From the NCBI RefSeq assembly GCF_000761215.1, contig NZ_CP009438.1, forward strand, positions 1,751,001 through 1,815,000: a DNA stretch of 64,000 nt. The letters are read 5' to 3'. The first letter of the stretch is position 1, and every line of letters begins with the position of its first letter. Source of the DNA: Streptomyces glaucescens. Its GTDB lineage: Bacteria; Actinomycetota; Actinomycetes; Streptomycetales; Streptomycetaceae. The notes beneath the pieces were generated by a model. The model was not told the DNA's origin, did not search any database, and saw only the letters and a list, made by a program, of their open reading frames with translations. Positions 44,352 to 53,549 of the stretch are shown here, piece after piece. The translations under genes and the position numbers were made by a program.

Positions 44352-45734
44352 ATGGCTTCCCCTTCGAAGGCGGGCACGGCACTGGCCGCGCTGCGCGAGG
44401 ATCTGGCCGGTGACGTGTTCGCACCGGGGGACGCGGGTTACGACGGGGCCCGGACCGTCTTCAATGCCATGATCGACCGCCGCCCGGCGGTGATCGCGCA
44501 GTGCGCGCACGAGGACGACGTGGTGCGCGCCGTGCGGTTCGGCCGGGAGCTGGACCTGAACATCGCGGTGCGCGGCGGCGGGCACAGCGTGGCCGGGATG
44601 GCGCTGAACGACAACGGACTGGTCGTGGACCTGCGCCGGATGCACGGGGTCACGGTCGATCCGGGCGCCGAGGCGGTCCGCGTGCAGGGCGGCGCGACCA
44701 TGAGCCACCTGGACCGCGCCACCCAGCCGTACGGCCTGGCCACCACCGGGGGGCGGGCCTCGACGACCGGGGTGGGCGGTTTCGTGCTGGGCGGCGGCAG
44801 CGGCTGGCTGGACCGCTGGTGCGGGCTCGCCGTGGACAACCTGCTCGGTGTGGAACTGGTCACCGCCGACGGCGAGCGGACGCACGCGAGCGCCGACGAG
44901 AACCCCGACCTGTTCTGGGCGCTGCACGGCGGCGGCGGCAACTTCGGCATCGCCACCGCGCTCACCCTCAGGCTGCACGAGCTGCCCGAGTTCGCCATCG
45001 CCCTGCTGCTGTACCGCCCGGAGGCGGGCCGCGAGGTGGTGCGCGCCTTCCGGGACGTGATCGAACCGGGGCCGGCGGAGGCGTCCGGCGGCGTGCTGTA
45101 CCTCACCGCGCCGCCGGAGGACTTCGTGCCGCCGCACCTGGTGGGTTCGCTGGTGTGCGTGGCGCTGCTGACGTACGCGGGCGCGGAGGCGGGCCTGCGC
45201 GAGGTCGCGGAGCCGCTGCTGGCGCTGCCGCACGAGGCGGAGGTCGTCGGGGCGATGCCGTACGCCGACGTGCAGTGCATGATCGACGATCCGCCCGGGA
45301 TGCGGAACTACTGGTCGGCGGAGTACCTGACGGGCGCGCCGGACGAGTTCGTGGACGTCTTCTGCGCCCTCGGGCAGAACATGCCGGTGCCGACCGGAAC
45401 GCAGCACGTGCTGTTCCCGCTCGGCGGCGCCGTCGCGGCCGGCCCCGCGGAGTACCCCGTCCCCTACCGCGGCTCCCCCTGGGTCGTGCACCCCTTCGGC
45501 ATCTGGGCGGACCCCGCCGACGACGGGCGGTGCATCCCGTGGGTCCACGACGTGCGCGGCCACGTCCGCCCCTGGGCCACCGGCGCGGTCTACCTCAACT
45601 TCATCGGCGACGAGGGCGCCGACCGGGTCCGGGCGGGACTGGGTGCGGAGAACACCGCCCGGCTCGGGGCGCTGAAACGCCGCTGGGACCCGGACAACGT
45701 GTTCCGCTTCAACCACAACATCGAGCCCGCCTGA
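44352..45734 (+). CDS. BBE-type FAD-linked oxidase
   Basis: 460 residues. The FAD-binding PCMH fold has RGGGHSVAGMALNDNGLVVDL, with the His that is covalently linked to FAD in this family, and the GVGGFVLGGGSGWL loop. The C-terminal berberine-bridge motif is present (YLNFIGDEGADRVRAGL ... RRWDPDNVFRFNHNI). No signal peptide, so cytosolic. These enzymes oxidise sugars, alcohols or secondary metabolites; no substrate is indicated. AAGGGGG precedes the ATG. Whether a second cysteinyl-FAD bond is formed is uncertain; RWCGLAVDN has a Cys in about the right place. Confidence 0.88.
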   Translation: MASPSKAGTALAALREDLAGDVFAPGDAGYDGARTVFNAMIDRRPAVIAQCAHEDDVVRAVRFGRELDLNIAVRGGGHSVAGMALNDNGLVVDLRRMHGVTVDPGAEAVRVQGGATMSHLDRATQPYGLATTGGRASTTGVGGFVLGGGSGWLDRWCGLAVDNLLGVELVTADGERTHASADENPDLFWALHGGGGNFGIATALTLRLHELPEFAIALLLYRPEAGREVVRAFRDVIEPGPAEASGGVLYLTAPPEDFVPPHLVGSLVCVALLTYAGAEAGLREVAEPLLALPHEAEVVGAMPYADVQCMIDDPPGMRNYWSAEYLTGAPDEFVDVFCALGQNMPVPTGTQHVLFPLGGAVAAGPAEYPVPYRGSPWVVHPFGIWADPADDGRCIPWVHDVRGHVRPWATGAVYLNFIGDEGADRVRAGLGAENTARLGALKRRWDPDNVFRFNHNIEPA

Positions 45735-45783
45735 GACCGTCCGGGGATGCCGCCGGAACACGCGCGCCGGTACCGTCCGCTGC

Positions 45784-47427
45784 ATGGACAGCCGCACCGA
45801 CCACCGATTCGACAGCCAGGGCGCCGGCATCACCGTGCAGCGCGCCCTGGAGCTGCCGGGCCTGCGCAGCGGCCTGCCCGAGGTGCTGGCGGGGGCGGAC
45901 CGGTTGCAGCGCAGGGTGCGCTGGGTGCACGCCGGCGAGGTGCCCAACATCGCCTCCCTGCTGAAGGGCGGCGAGCTGCTCCTGACCACCGGCTACGCCC
46001 TGGGCACCCGCCCCGCCGACCAGCGCGCCTTCGTCCGCACGCTCGCCGAACGCGGCATCGCCGCCCTGGTCGTCGAGCTGGGCCCGCGCTTCGCCCGGCT
46101 GCCCGCCGCCCTCGTCGAGACGGCCCGCGCGGCCGGGCTCCCCCTGGTCCAGCTGCACCGCGAAGTGCCGTTCGTGACGGTCACCGAGGAGATCCACACC
46201 GAGATCGTCAACGGCCACTACGCGCTGCTCCAGCGGGCCGAGGAGGTGCACCGCCGCTGCACCGAGGCCCTGCTCGGCGGCGGCGGGGTCCCCCAGGTCC
46301 TCGGCATCCTCGCCGACTTCGGCACCAACCCCGTCTTCCTGGAGACCTCCGACGGCCGGCTGCTCTACGCGGCCGGCGCCGGGCCCGAGGGCGCCGATCC
46401 GCTGCAGGTCTGGGAGGGCCTGCGCGGCCAGCACAAGGACACCCCGCCACCGGCCGGTTCCGTCCTCGTCGACGTGCCGGGCGGCGGGGCCGGCACCGGC
46501 TCCGTGCGCGCCCGCCTCGTCCTGCTGCCGGTGTGCGCCCCACTCGCGCCCGTACACCGGATCGCCGCCGAGCGCGCGGCCGGCATCCTCGCCGTCGTCC
46601 TGATGCAGGCCCGCCAGGAGGAGGAGCTGGCCGCGCGCGGGCGCGGCGACTTCCTCACCGACCTCGCCGAGGGCCGTATCGCCGCGGAGGACGCCCCCGC
46701 CCAGGCCCGCGTCCTCGGCTTCAGACCGGGCGACAGCCCGCTGCTGCCGGTGGTGATGCGGCTCGGCGACGCCCTCTCCCCCGGCGGCGGCTGGGCGGTC
46801 CTCGCCCGCGCGGTCGCCGAGGAACTGGCCTCGGTCGGCGTGCCCGTCCTGCTCGGCGTGCGTCCCGTGGAGGGCCGGGTCCCCCTCCTGCTCGGCCTGC
46901 GCTCGGAGACGGAACGCCCGGCGGTCGCCGACCGGGTCGCGGCGGCGCTGCGGGCCGGAGTGGAGCGCGCCGGGTTCCGGCGGCCGGGCGCGCCGCCGCC
47001 GGTCGTGGTCGTCGGGGTGGCGGGCGGCTGGGCGGCGGTCTCCGCCGGGCTGCGGCACGCGGCGGAGACGGCGACCGCCGCCCAGGGCCTGCCCGACCGC
47101 CCGTGGTACGACGCGCGCCGCCTCGACATCGACCTGCTGCTGTGGCGCCTGCGCGACCACCCCGACCTCGCGGCCTTCGTGGACCGCGCGATCGGGCCCG
47201 TACGCGACCACGACCGCCGGTCCCGGCCCCCGTTGCTGCCCACCCTGGAGACCTACCTGGCGCACGCCGGCCGCAAGGCGGAGACCGCCCGGGAACTGCA
47301 CCTGAACCGCCAGACCCTGTACAACCGCCTCGCCCGCATCGGTGAGCTGCTGGGCACCGACCTGGACGACCCCCAGACGGTCCTGGCCCTGAGCCTGGCC
47401 CTGCGGGCCAGGCGGCACGCGGGGTGA
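45784..47427 (+). CDS. PucR-family transcriptional regulator
   Basis: 547 residues: N-terminal PucR sensor domain (ITVQRALELPGLRSGLPEVLAGADRLQRRVRWVHAGEVP), a middle GGDEF-like or GAF-like region, and a C-terminal helix-turn-helix (TLETYLAHAGRKAETARELHLNRQTLYNRLARIGELLG). PucR proteins respond to nitrogen or amino-acid metabolites, often purine or GABA catabolism. The gene follows the BBE oxidase by 49 bases, so the oxidase and GH15 gene are candidate targets. Confidence 0.88.
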   Translation: MDSRTDHRFDSQGAGITVQRALELPGLRSGLPEVLAGADRLQRRVRWVHAGEVPNIASLLKGGELLLTTGYALGTRPADQRAFVRTLAERGIAALVVELGPRFARLPAALVETARAAGLPLVQLHREVPFVTVTEEIHTEIVNGHYALLQRAEEVHRRCTEALLGGGGVPQVLGILADFGTNPVFLETSDGRLLYAAGAGPEGADPLQVWEGLRGQHKDTPPPAGSVLVDVPGGGAGTGSVRARLVLLPVCAPLAPVHRIAAERAAGILAVVLMQARQEEELAARGRGDFLTDLAEGRIAAEDAPAQARVLGFRPGDSPLLPVVMRLGDALSPGGGWAVLARAVAEELASVGVPVLLGVRPVEGRVPLLLGLRSETERPAVADRVAAALRAGVERAGFRRPGAPPPVVVVGVAGGWAAVSAGLRHAAETATAAQGLPDRPWYDARRLDIDLLLWRLRDHPDLAAFVDRAIGPVRDHDRRSRPPLLPTLETYLAHAGRKAETARELHLNRQTLYNRLARIGELLGTDLDDPQTVLALSLALRARRHAG

Positions 47428-47466
47428 GGGGTGAGTGGCCGGCCGGGCGGCGGTCCGGGGACGCGG

Positions 47467-48603
47467 TCAGGCCAGCGGCCGATGCCGCGTCAACTCGTCG
47501 TAGACGCTGAGCACCTGGGCGACCGTCTCGTCCTCCGTCGGCCAGGTCGCCGCCTGCCGCACCCCCCGCTCGCGCAGCAGCTCCCGCCGCTGCGGATCCC
47601 CGAGCAGCCGCACGACGGCCGCGGCGAAGGCGTCCGCGTCCCCGGCCGGGACCAGTTCCGCCGCGTCCCCGACCAGCTCGCGGATCCCGCCGACGGCGGT
47701 CGCGACGACCGGCACGCGCGCGTACAGGGCCTCCTGCGCCAGTACGGACCGCGACTCCCGGCAGCCCGGCAGCAGCACCAGGTCGGCCGCGGCGAGCAGC
47801 GCCGCGACGTCGTCCCGCGGCCCGACCAGCCTCACCGGCAGCCGCTCGTCCTCGATCCGGCCCTGCAGCTCGCCCCGCAGCGGTCCCTCTCCCGCGACGA
47901 CGACGACCGGCCCGGGGTCCAGCGTCCGCCAGGCCCGTGCGGCGTCCAGCAGCAGCTCGTACCCGCGCTGCCTCTCCAGCGAGCCGACCGCGAGCAGCAA
48001 CGGCCTTGCGATGGCGCCGAGTTCGGCCCGCACCTTGGAGCACTGCCGGTCCGGGTCGCCGCGTTCCGCCGGCGTCCGCGGGCCGGGCAGGGACACGGCG
48101 GCGAGCCGCGCGTCCCGCGCTCCGGTGCGGCGCGCCCGGTCCACCAGGTCCGAGCTGGTGCCCAGCACGACGGTGGCGGCCTTCACCACCCGCCGCTCCA
48201 GCACCCGCAGCAGATGCCCGCGCGCCCCTTCGGCATACGCCCGGTTGTGCCAGGTGACGACCAGCGGAACGGGTTTCCCGCTGAGCGCGAGCGCCGCGCG
48301 GAAGGAGGCGTGCAGCCCGTGCGCGTGCACCAGGTCGGCGTCCGCGCAGGCCACCCGCAGCGCCGCCACGGACACCGGGTCGCTGCTGCGGGGCACGTGC
48401 ACGTGGTCGGCGCCGGCACCGGTGAAGTCGTAGGTGTGATCGGCCTCGGTGGGGGCGCACACCGTGACCCGCACGCCCCGAGCGACGAGCCCCGCGGCCA
48501 GCGAGCGCACGTGCGCGCTGCTGCCGGCGCTGCCTCCGCCCAGCACCTGCACGGTGCGCAGCGGCGACTGGCCGTGCGGGGAGTGGCTGCTCACGGGGGT
48601 CAC
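47467..48603 (-). CDS. GT4 family glycosyltransferase
   Basis: 378 residues in a GT-B fold: N-terminal VQVLGGGSAGSSAHVRSLAAGLVARGVRVTV, a Rossmann-like second domain (LLLAVGSLERQRGYELLLDA), and the donor-site GCRESRSVLAQEALYARVPVVATAVGGIRELV (E-x7-E type). It is a retaining glycosyltransferase on the cytosolic face, using a nucleotide sugar. It lies 293 bases downstream of the MraY/WecA-like gene on the same strand, suggesting the two act on one polyprenyl-linked glycan. GGAG is 9 bases before the GTG. Confidence 0.87.
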   Translation of the reverse strand: MTPVSSHSPHGQSPLRTVQVLGGGSAGSSAHVRSLAAGLVARGVRVTVCAPTEADHTYDFTGAGADHVHVPRSSDPVSVAALRVACADADLVHAHGLHASFRAALALSGKPVPLVVTWHNRAYAEGARGHLLRVLERRVVKAATVVLGTSSDLVDRARRTGARDARLAAVSLPGPRTPAERGDPDRQCSKVRAELGAIARPLLLAVGSLERQRGYELLLDAARAWRTLDPGPVVVVAGEGPLRGELQGRIEDERLPVRLVGPRDDVAALLAAADLVLLPGCRESRSVLAQEALYARVPVVATAVGGIRELVGDAAELVPAGDADAFAAAVVRLLGDPQRRELLRERGVRQAATWPTEDETVAQVLSVYDELTRHRPLA

Positions 48604-48896
48604 GTGGCCGGGCTCCTGATTCGGCGTCGGTCGATCACGCGGTCACGGAGAAACGTACAGAAGGAACGGGCGGAGGGATGTGCCGCGCGGTGCCTTCCCT
48701 ACGCCGTCAAGCATGCCAGCCCGTACGCCCGTTCCGGGAACACCGCACACGCGAGCGCCGCCCGGCCCGGCGGCAACGCACCAACTCGCATCCCCCGGAC
48801 GGGTGAACCGGTGGGGCGCGTGGATGACCTCGCGCCCCCCACCCGTGACCCGGCCCCCACCCGTGGCCCAGCACCCCGCACGACGGCCCCGGCGGC

Positions 48897-49637
48897 TCAC
48901 CCCCGCGCGCCCGCTCGTGCACTCATCCGCTCCCCGCCCACGGCGGCGGCCACGACAGCCGCGGCATGAGCGGCCAGCCCGGCGCGCCCGCTCCCCGCGA
49001 CCACCGCGGCCCCCAGCGCCGCACCCAGCGCGTGCGCCCCCGCGTCCCCGAGCATCGCCCGCTCCCCCAGGTCGTCCGGCAGCACCGCTCCCGCGGCCCC
49101 CGTCGCGGCGGCGGCGAGCCCGGCCGCCGGCCCCTTCCCCGGCAGCCGCGGCGCCGCGAGCGCCAGCACGGTCCCGGCGGCCCGTCCCGGCCGCACGTCC
49201 ACGAGGTTCACCAGGTGCGCGGCCCCGGCGATCACGAGCCCCGCCAGCACCTTGTCGGCCACCCGCTCCTTCATCAGCGCCCCCGCGAGCAGCCCCGCGG
49301 CCGAGATCCCGAACAGCTTGACGGCGCCGCTGGTGACCTCGCCGTCCCGCAGCGCGGACAGGTGAGCGCGGAACCCGCGCCGCGGATCGCCCGCCCCGGC
49401 GAAGTCGTCGTAGGCCCCGCAGGCCCCCGCGACGGCCACCGCGACCCCGGCGGCGGGCCGTATCCGCCCGGCCGTCAGCGCGGTGGCCAGCGCGGCGGCG
49501 GGACCGGCGTACAGCTCGACGGTCCGGCCGGCGTGGTTGGTGCGGTGCCATCCGGGGTGGCCGGCCGGGACGGCGGCGCGCAGGAGGGCGGTGGCGGCAC
49601 GGGTGAGCAGGGCGGATGCGCCAAGCGAAACGATCAT
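48897..49637 (-). CDS. Compact MraY/WecA-like membrane protein
   Basis: 246 residues with about 7 hydrophobic segments; family members usually have 10-11 helices and about 360 residues. The signature motifs are retained: HRTNHAGRTVELYAGPAA, then GAYDDFAG with the catalytic Asp pair, RGFRAHLSALRDGEVTSGAVKLFG, HLVNLVDVRPGRA, and ERAMLGDAGAHALGAALG. It looks like a reduced polyprenyl-phosphate sugar-1-phosphate transferase; whether it is active cannot be told. Next to recN and upstream of a GT4 gene. Assigned by motif pattern only. Confidence 0.7.
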   Translation of the reverse strand: MIVSLGASALLTRAATALLRAAVPAGHPGWHRTNHAGRTVELYAGPAAALATALTAGRIRPAAGVAVAVAGACGAYDDFAGAGDPRRGFRAHLSALRDGEVTSGAVKLFGISAAGLLAGALMKERVADKVLAGLVIAGAAHLVNLVDVRPGRAAGTVLALAAPRLPGKGPAAGLAAAATGAAGAVLPDDLGERAMLGDAGAHALGAALGAAVVAGSGRAGLAAHAAAVVAAAVGGERMSARAGARG

Positions 49638-49696
49638 CCGCCCACTCTAGGAAGTGTCGACAGCGGGGCGACCGACGACAACGCCGCAGATGCGCG

Positions 49697-49741
49697 TGCC
49701 AGGCCCCGCGACGCCGGGGTGCTCCGAACGACAGGCCCTGA
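49697..49741 (-). repeat. Intergenic repeat element, copy 2 (truncated)
   Basis: Shares CCCCGCGACGCCGGGG and GCTCCGAACGACAGGCCCTG with the other copies; the left terminal repeat is shortened to a GCCAGGCC-like form. It directly abuts the recN stop codon (TAG, 49742-49744). Confidence 0.8.
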
Positions 49742-51487
49742 CTAGCCCGCGTCGGCCCGAGCCGCCGCCAGCAACTCCTCCGCATGGGCCCGGGCGGTCT
49801 CGGAGTCCTCCTGCCCCGCCAGCATCCGGGACAGCTCCCGGATCCGCTCCTCGCCCTCCAGCACCTTCACCCCGGACCGCGTGACCGAGCCGTCGTTGGT
49901 CTTCTCCACCAGCAGCTGCCGGTCGGCGAACGCGGCCACCTGCGGCAGGTGCGTCACCACGACGACCTGCGCGGTCCTGGCCAGCCGTGCCAGCCGCCGC
50001 CCGATCTCGACCGCGGCCTTGCCGCCGACCCCCGCGTCGACCTCGTCGAAGAGGTACGTCGGCACCGGATCGGTGCCCGCGAACACGACCTCGACGGCCA
50101 GCATCACCCGGGACAGCTCACCGCCGGAGGCGCCCTTGGCGATGGGCCGGGCCGGCGCCCCCGGGTGGGGCGCGAGCAGCAGCTCGACCTCGTCGACACC
50201 GGACGGCCCGTACGCCACGGTCCGCCCGCCGACCTCCACGCCCTCGGGGTCCTCGGTCTGCCGGATGGCGAAGGACACGCGCGCGTGGGGCATGGCCAGC
50301 GAGGCCAGCTCCGCCGTGACGGCGGCGGCGAACCGTTCGGCGGCCTCGGCCCGCGCGTCGCTGAGGGCCTGCGCGAGCCCGCCGAGTTCCGCCCGCAGCG
50401 CGTCCCGTTCGGCGGTCAGTTCCTCGATCCGCGTGTCGTCGCCCTGCAGCTCGGTCAGCCGGGCGGCGCCGCGCTCGGCCCAGGCGAGCACCTCGGCCAC
50501 GTCCTCGCCGTACTTCCGGGTCAGCGCGTTCAGCGCGGCCCGCCGCTCCTCGACCGCCGTCAGCCGCAGCGGGTCGGCGTCGAGGTCGTCGGCGTACCCG
50601 GCCAGCTCCCCGGCCACGTCACCGAGCAGGATGCCGATCTCCCCGATCCGCTCGGCGAGCGCGGCCAGCGCCGGATCGTGCGACCGTACGGCCTCCAGGG
50701 CCCGGTGGGCGCCCGCGACGAGCGTGGAAGCGTCGACGCCCTCGGGGTCCTCCGGATTGCCCGCCAGGGCGGCGTGGGCGGCCGCGGCGGCGGACGCCAG
50801 CGCCTCGGCGTGGCCCAGCCGCTCGGCCTCCTCGGCCAGCTCGGTGTCCTCCCCCGGGCGGGGTTCGACGGCGGCGATCTCGTCGAGCCCGTAGCGGAGC
50901 ATGTCGGCCTCCTGGGCCCGCTCGCGCGCACGCGTGGTGATCTCGTCGAGCTCGGCGGAGACGGCCCGCAGCCGCCTGTAGGCCTCGCCGTACTTGGCCA
51001 GCGGTACGGCGACCGCGTCCCCGGCGTACCGGTCGAGCGCCTGCCGCTGCCGGGACAGCTTCAGCAGTCCCTGCTGGTCGGTCTGCCCGTGCACGGCCAC
51101 CAGCTCGTCGGCCAGCTCGGCCAGCAGCCCCACCGGCACGGACCGTCCGCCGAGATGCGCCCGCGAGCGCCCCTCGGCGGAAACGGTACGGCTGATCAGC
51201 AGCGCCCCGTCGTCCAGCTCGGCCCCGGCCTCCTCGGCCCGTACGGCCACGGAGGCGTCCGCCGGCAGCGCGATCCGCCCCTCGACGACCGCCTTCTCGG
51301 CACCGATCCGCACCAGCGCCGGGTCCGCCCGCCCACCGAGCAGCAGGCCCAGGCTGGTGACCACCATGGTCTTGCCCGCGCCCGTCTCGCCGGTGACGGC
51401 GGTGAACCCTGGCGACAGCTCGACCACGGCGTCGTCGATGACTCCGAGCGACCGTATCCGCATCTCCTCCAACACGGACAAGACCAT
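49742..51487 (-). CDS. recN: DNA repair ATPase RecN
   Basis: 581 residues, an SMC-like repair protein: Walker A TGETGAGKTMVVTSLGLLLGG near the start, a coiled-coil middle rich in Glu/Ala/Arg/Leu, and the ABC signature KGASGGELSRVMLAVEVV with Walker B YLFDEVDAGVGG. It acts in double-strand break repair. Start: an ATG at 51487 giving MVLSVLEEMRIR, with no clear ribosome site; an ATG eight codons later is too close to its GGAGG. No good LexA box is visible upstream. Flanked on both sides by copies of the same repeat element. Confidence 0.95.
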   Translation of the reverse strand: MVLSVLEEMRIRSLGVIDDAVVELSPGFTAVTGETGAGKTMVVTSLGLLLGGRADPALVRIGAEKAVVEGRIALPADASVAVRAEEAGAELDDGALLISRTVSAEGRSRAHLGGRSVPVGLLAELADELVAVHGQTDQQGLLKLSRQRQALDRYAGDAVAVPLAKYGEAYRRLRAVSAELDEITTRARERAQEADMLRYGLDEIAAVEPRPGEDTELAEEAERLGHAEALASAAAAAHAALAGNPEDPEGVDASTLVAGAHRALEAVRSHDPALAALAERIGEIGILLGDVAGELAGYADDLDADPLRLTAVEERRAALNALTRKYGEDVAEVLAWAERGAARLTELQGDDTRIEELTAERDALRAELGGLAQALSDARAEAAERFAAAVTAELASLAMPHARVSFAIRQTEDPEGVEVGGRTVAYGPSGVDEVELLLAPHPGAPARPIAKGASGGELSRVMLAVEVVFAGTDPVPTYLFDEVDAGVGGKAAVEIGRRLARLARTAQVVVVTHLPQVAAFADRQLLVEKTNDGSVTRSGVKVLEGEERIRELSRMLAGQEDSETARAHAEELLAAARADAG

Positions 51488-51686
51488 ACGAGGTCCGGGT
51501 CCGCGCGTGCGAGGTGGCCTGTCACCCGGGCGGGTGGACCGGCCTCGAAGCGGCCGGGCAAACCGCGCGACGGGCCACGGACGGCCCATCCGCACCCACG
51601 ACAGCCCCGGACCACCCCGCCCGGCGACGCCCTCCCGCGGCGCCGCCGCACAGCCGTGCGGCACCCCCTGCCGCGGCGCGCACGGC

Positions 51687-51780
51687 CAGGGCCTGTCATC
51701 CGGATCAGGCCGACTGTGCGGTGCGGCGCCTTCCGGCCGACCGGACCCCGCGACGCCGGGATGATCCGAAACAGGCCCTA
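51687..51780 (-). repeat. Intergenic repeat element, copy 3 (94 bp, complete)
   Basis: AGGGCCTGTCATCCGGATCA opens and ATGATCCGAAACAGGCCCTA closes the element; terminal repeats are AGGGCCTG / CAGGCCCTA. The core CGGACCCCGCGACGCCGGGA matches copy 1. The interior (51710-51740) is absent from copies 1 and 2, so copy 1 looks like an internal deletion. The nadK stop (TAG, minus strand) is the last three bases. Confidence 0.85.
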
Positions 51781-52683
51781 GTGAGGCGCGCCCCGCCACC
51801 CCGACACCGGCAGTGCGAACTTCGCCACCAGCCGGTCCGTGAACGAGGCGTGATGCAGCCGGGCGAGCCGCACCGGCACCGCTCCCCGCCGTACCTCCAC
51901 CCGTGCCCCCGGCGGCAGCTCGACGGTCCGCCGCCCGTCGCACCACAGCACGCCCGGCGGGATGTGCGGCAGCACCTCCACCGCGAGCACGGAATCCGGT
52001 GAGGTCACCAGCGGCTTCGCGAACAGCGCGTGGGCGCTGATCGGCACCATCAGCAGCGCCTCCACCTCGGGCCAGACCACGGGGCCGCCCGCGGAGAACG
52101 CGTAGGCCGTCGACCCGGTCGGCGTGGACAGCACGATGCCGTCGCACCCGAACCCCGTCACCGGCCGCCCGTCGATCTCCAGCACGACTTCCAGCAGCTT
52201 CTCCGCGCCGGCCTTCTGCACGGCCGCCTCGTTGAGCGCCCAGTCGGTGTGCACGATGTCGCCGTTGCTGTGCACGACGACGTCGACGGTCATCCGTTCC
52301 TCGACCTCGTACGCCCGGGTCACCACCCGGTCGACGACCTTGTCCAAGTCGTCCCGCTCGGCCTCCGCGAGGAACCCGACCCGCCCCAGGTTCACGCCGA
52401 GCATCGGCACCCCGGACGCCCGGGCGAACTCCGCCCCGCGCAGCAGCGTGCCGTCCCCGCCGAGCACGATCAGCAGCTCGCACCCGTCGAGGCACTGCGG
52501 GGTCGCCTCCTTGACCAGCACCACCTCGTCGGGCAGCGGCAGGTCGCGGGCCTCGTCCTCCAGGACCCGCACCCCGATCCCGGACCTCAGGAGCCCCTTC
52601 ACCACGAGCTCGGCGCTGCGAACGGCTGCCGGACGCCCGGTGTGGGCCAGCAGGAAAACAGTACGAGCTCGGTTCGATGTCAA
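51778..52683 (-). CDS. nadK: NAD kinase
   Basis: 301 residues with GGDGTLLRGAEFARASGVPMLGVNLGRVGFLAE, the catalytic Asp-containing LIVLGGDGT motif, and the TPTGSTAYAFSAGGP phosphate-binding loop. It phosphorylates NAD to NADP. The TTG start overlaps the tlyA stop (TTGA) and follows GGAGGG by 6 bases. The stop codon coincides with the end of the intergenic repeat element. The tlyA-nadK-recN order is widespread in actinobacteria. Confidence 0.95.
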   Translation of the reverse strand: MTSNRARTVFLLAHTGRPAAVRSAELVVKGLLRSGIGVRVLEDEARDLPLPDEVVLVKEATPQCLDGCELLIVLGGDGTLLRGAEFARASGVPMLGVNLGRVGFLAEAERDDLDKVVDRVVTRAYEVEERMTVDVVVHSNGDIVHTDWALNEAAVQKAGAEKLLEVVLEIDGRPVTGFGCDGIVLSTPTGSTAYAFSAGGPVVWPEVEALLMVPISAHALFAKPLVTSPDSVLAVEVLPHIPPGVLWCDGRRTVELPPGARVEVRRGAVPVRLARLHHASFTDRLVAKFALPVSGWRGAPH

Positions 52684-53495
52684 CGCGGCCCCTCCGCCAC
52701 TGCACGGTCAACGTCGGCCGGGTCCAGCTCCGGAGCACCGGCCCGCAGCCACAGAAAGTACTCGACATTCCCGGAAGGACCGGGCAGCGGACTGGCGGTG
52801 ACCCCCCGCACCCCGAGCCCCAGCTCCCATGCCTTCCCGGCCACTGCCCGCACGGCCTCCGCCCGCAGCTGCGGACTCCGTACGACACCCCCGCTGCCCA
52901 GTCGCTCCTTCCCCACCTCGAACTGCGGCTTGACCATCATCACGAGGTCGGCGTCCGCCCTCGCGCACCGCACCAGCGCGGGCAGCACCAGCCCGAGCGG
53001 GATGAAGGAGAGATCCCCCACGACCAGGTCCACCGGCTCCCCGTCGATCGCGTCGAGCGTCAGCTCCCGCACATTCGTACGGTCCTTCACGGTCACGCGT
53101 TCATCGCTCTGCAGGGTCCAGGCGAGCTGCCCGTAGCCGACGTCGACCGCGACGACGTGGGCCGCGCCCGCGCGCAGCAGCACATCCGTGAAGCCGCCGG
53201 TGGACGCCCCGGCGTCCAGCGCCCGCCGCCCCTCGACGGCCAGTCCCCGCGGTACGAAGACCTCCAGCGCCCCGGCGAGCTTGTGCCCGCCCCGGGAGAC
53301 GTACTCGGGGTCGTTGTCGTCGGAGGCGACGACGATGGCCGCCGCGGTCTCCACCTGCGTGGCGGGCTTGGTCGCGACGGTCCGGCCGACGGAGACCCGC
53401 CCCGCGGCGATCAGCTGGCTGGCGTGCTCACGCGAGCGCGCGAGCTTCCGGCGGACCAGCTCCGCGTCGAGACGGCGGCGTGCGACTCCTGCCAC
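52680..53495 (-). CDS. tlyA: TlyA-family rRNA 2'-O-methyltransferase
   Basis: 271 residues: an N-terminal S4 RNA-binding domain (RLDAELVRRKLARSREHASQLIAAGRVSVG) and an RrmJ-type SAM methyltransferase (RRALDAGASTGGFTDVLLRAGA, VVAVDVGYGQLAW, DLVVGDLSFI). TlyA methylates 16S C1409 and 23S C1920 in mycobacteria, which affects capreomycin sensitivity. The GTG start has GGAG upstream. The stop overlaps nadK. Confidence 0.93.
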   Translation of the reverse strand: MAGVARRRLDAELVRRKLARSREHASQLIAAGRVSVGRTVATKPATQVETAAAIVVASDDNDPEYVSRGGHKLAGALEVFVPRGLAVEGRRALDAGASTGGFTDVLLRAGAAHVVAVDVGYGQLAWTLQSDERVTVKDRTNVRELTLDAIDGEPVDLVVGDLSFIPLGLVLPALVRCARADADLVMMVKPQFEVGKERLGSGGVVRSPQLRAEAVRAVAGKAWELGLGVRGVTASPLPGPSGNVEYFLWLRAGAPELDPADVDRAVAEGPR

Positions 53496-53549
53496 GTTCG
53501 GTTCAGCTCCTGCGGTCGTACGGCAATGGAAGGCGGGACCCGAAGGGTC

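Noticed and set aside
51488..51686. LexA box upstream of recN
   Set aside because: No CGAAC-N4-GTTCG-like site could be found in the 200 bases before the recN start.
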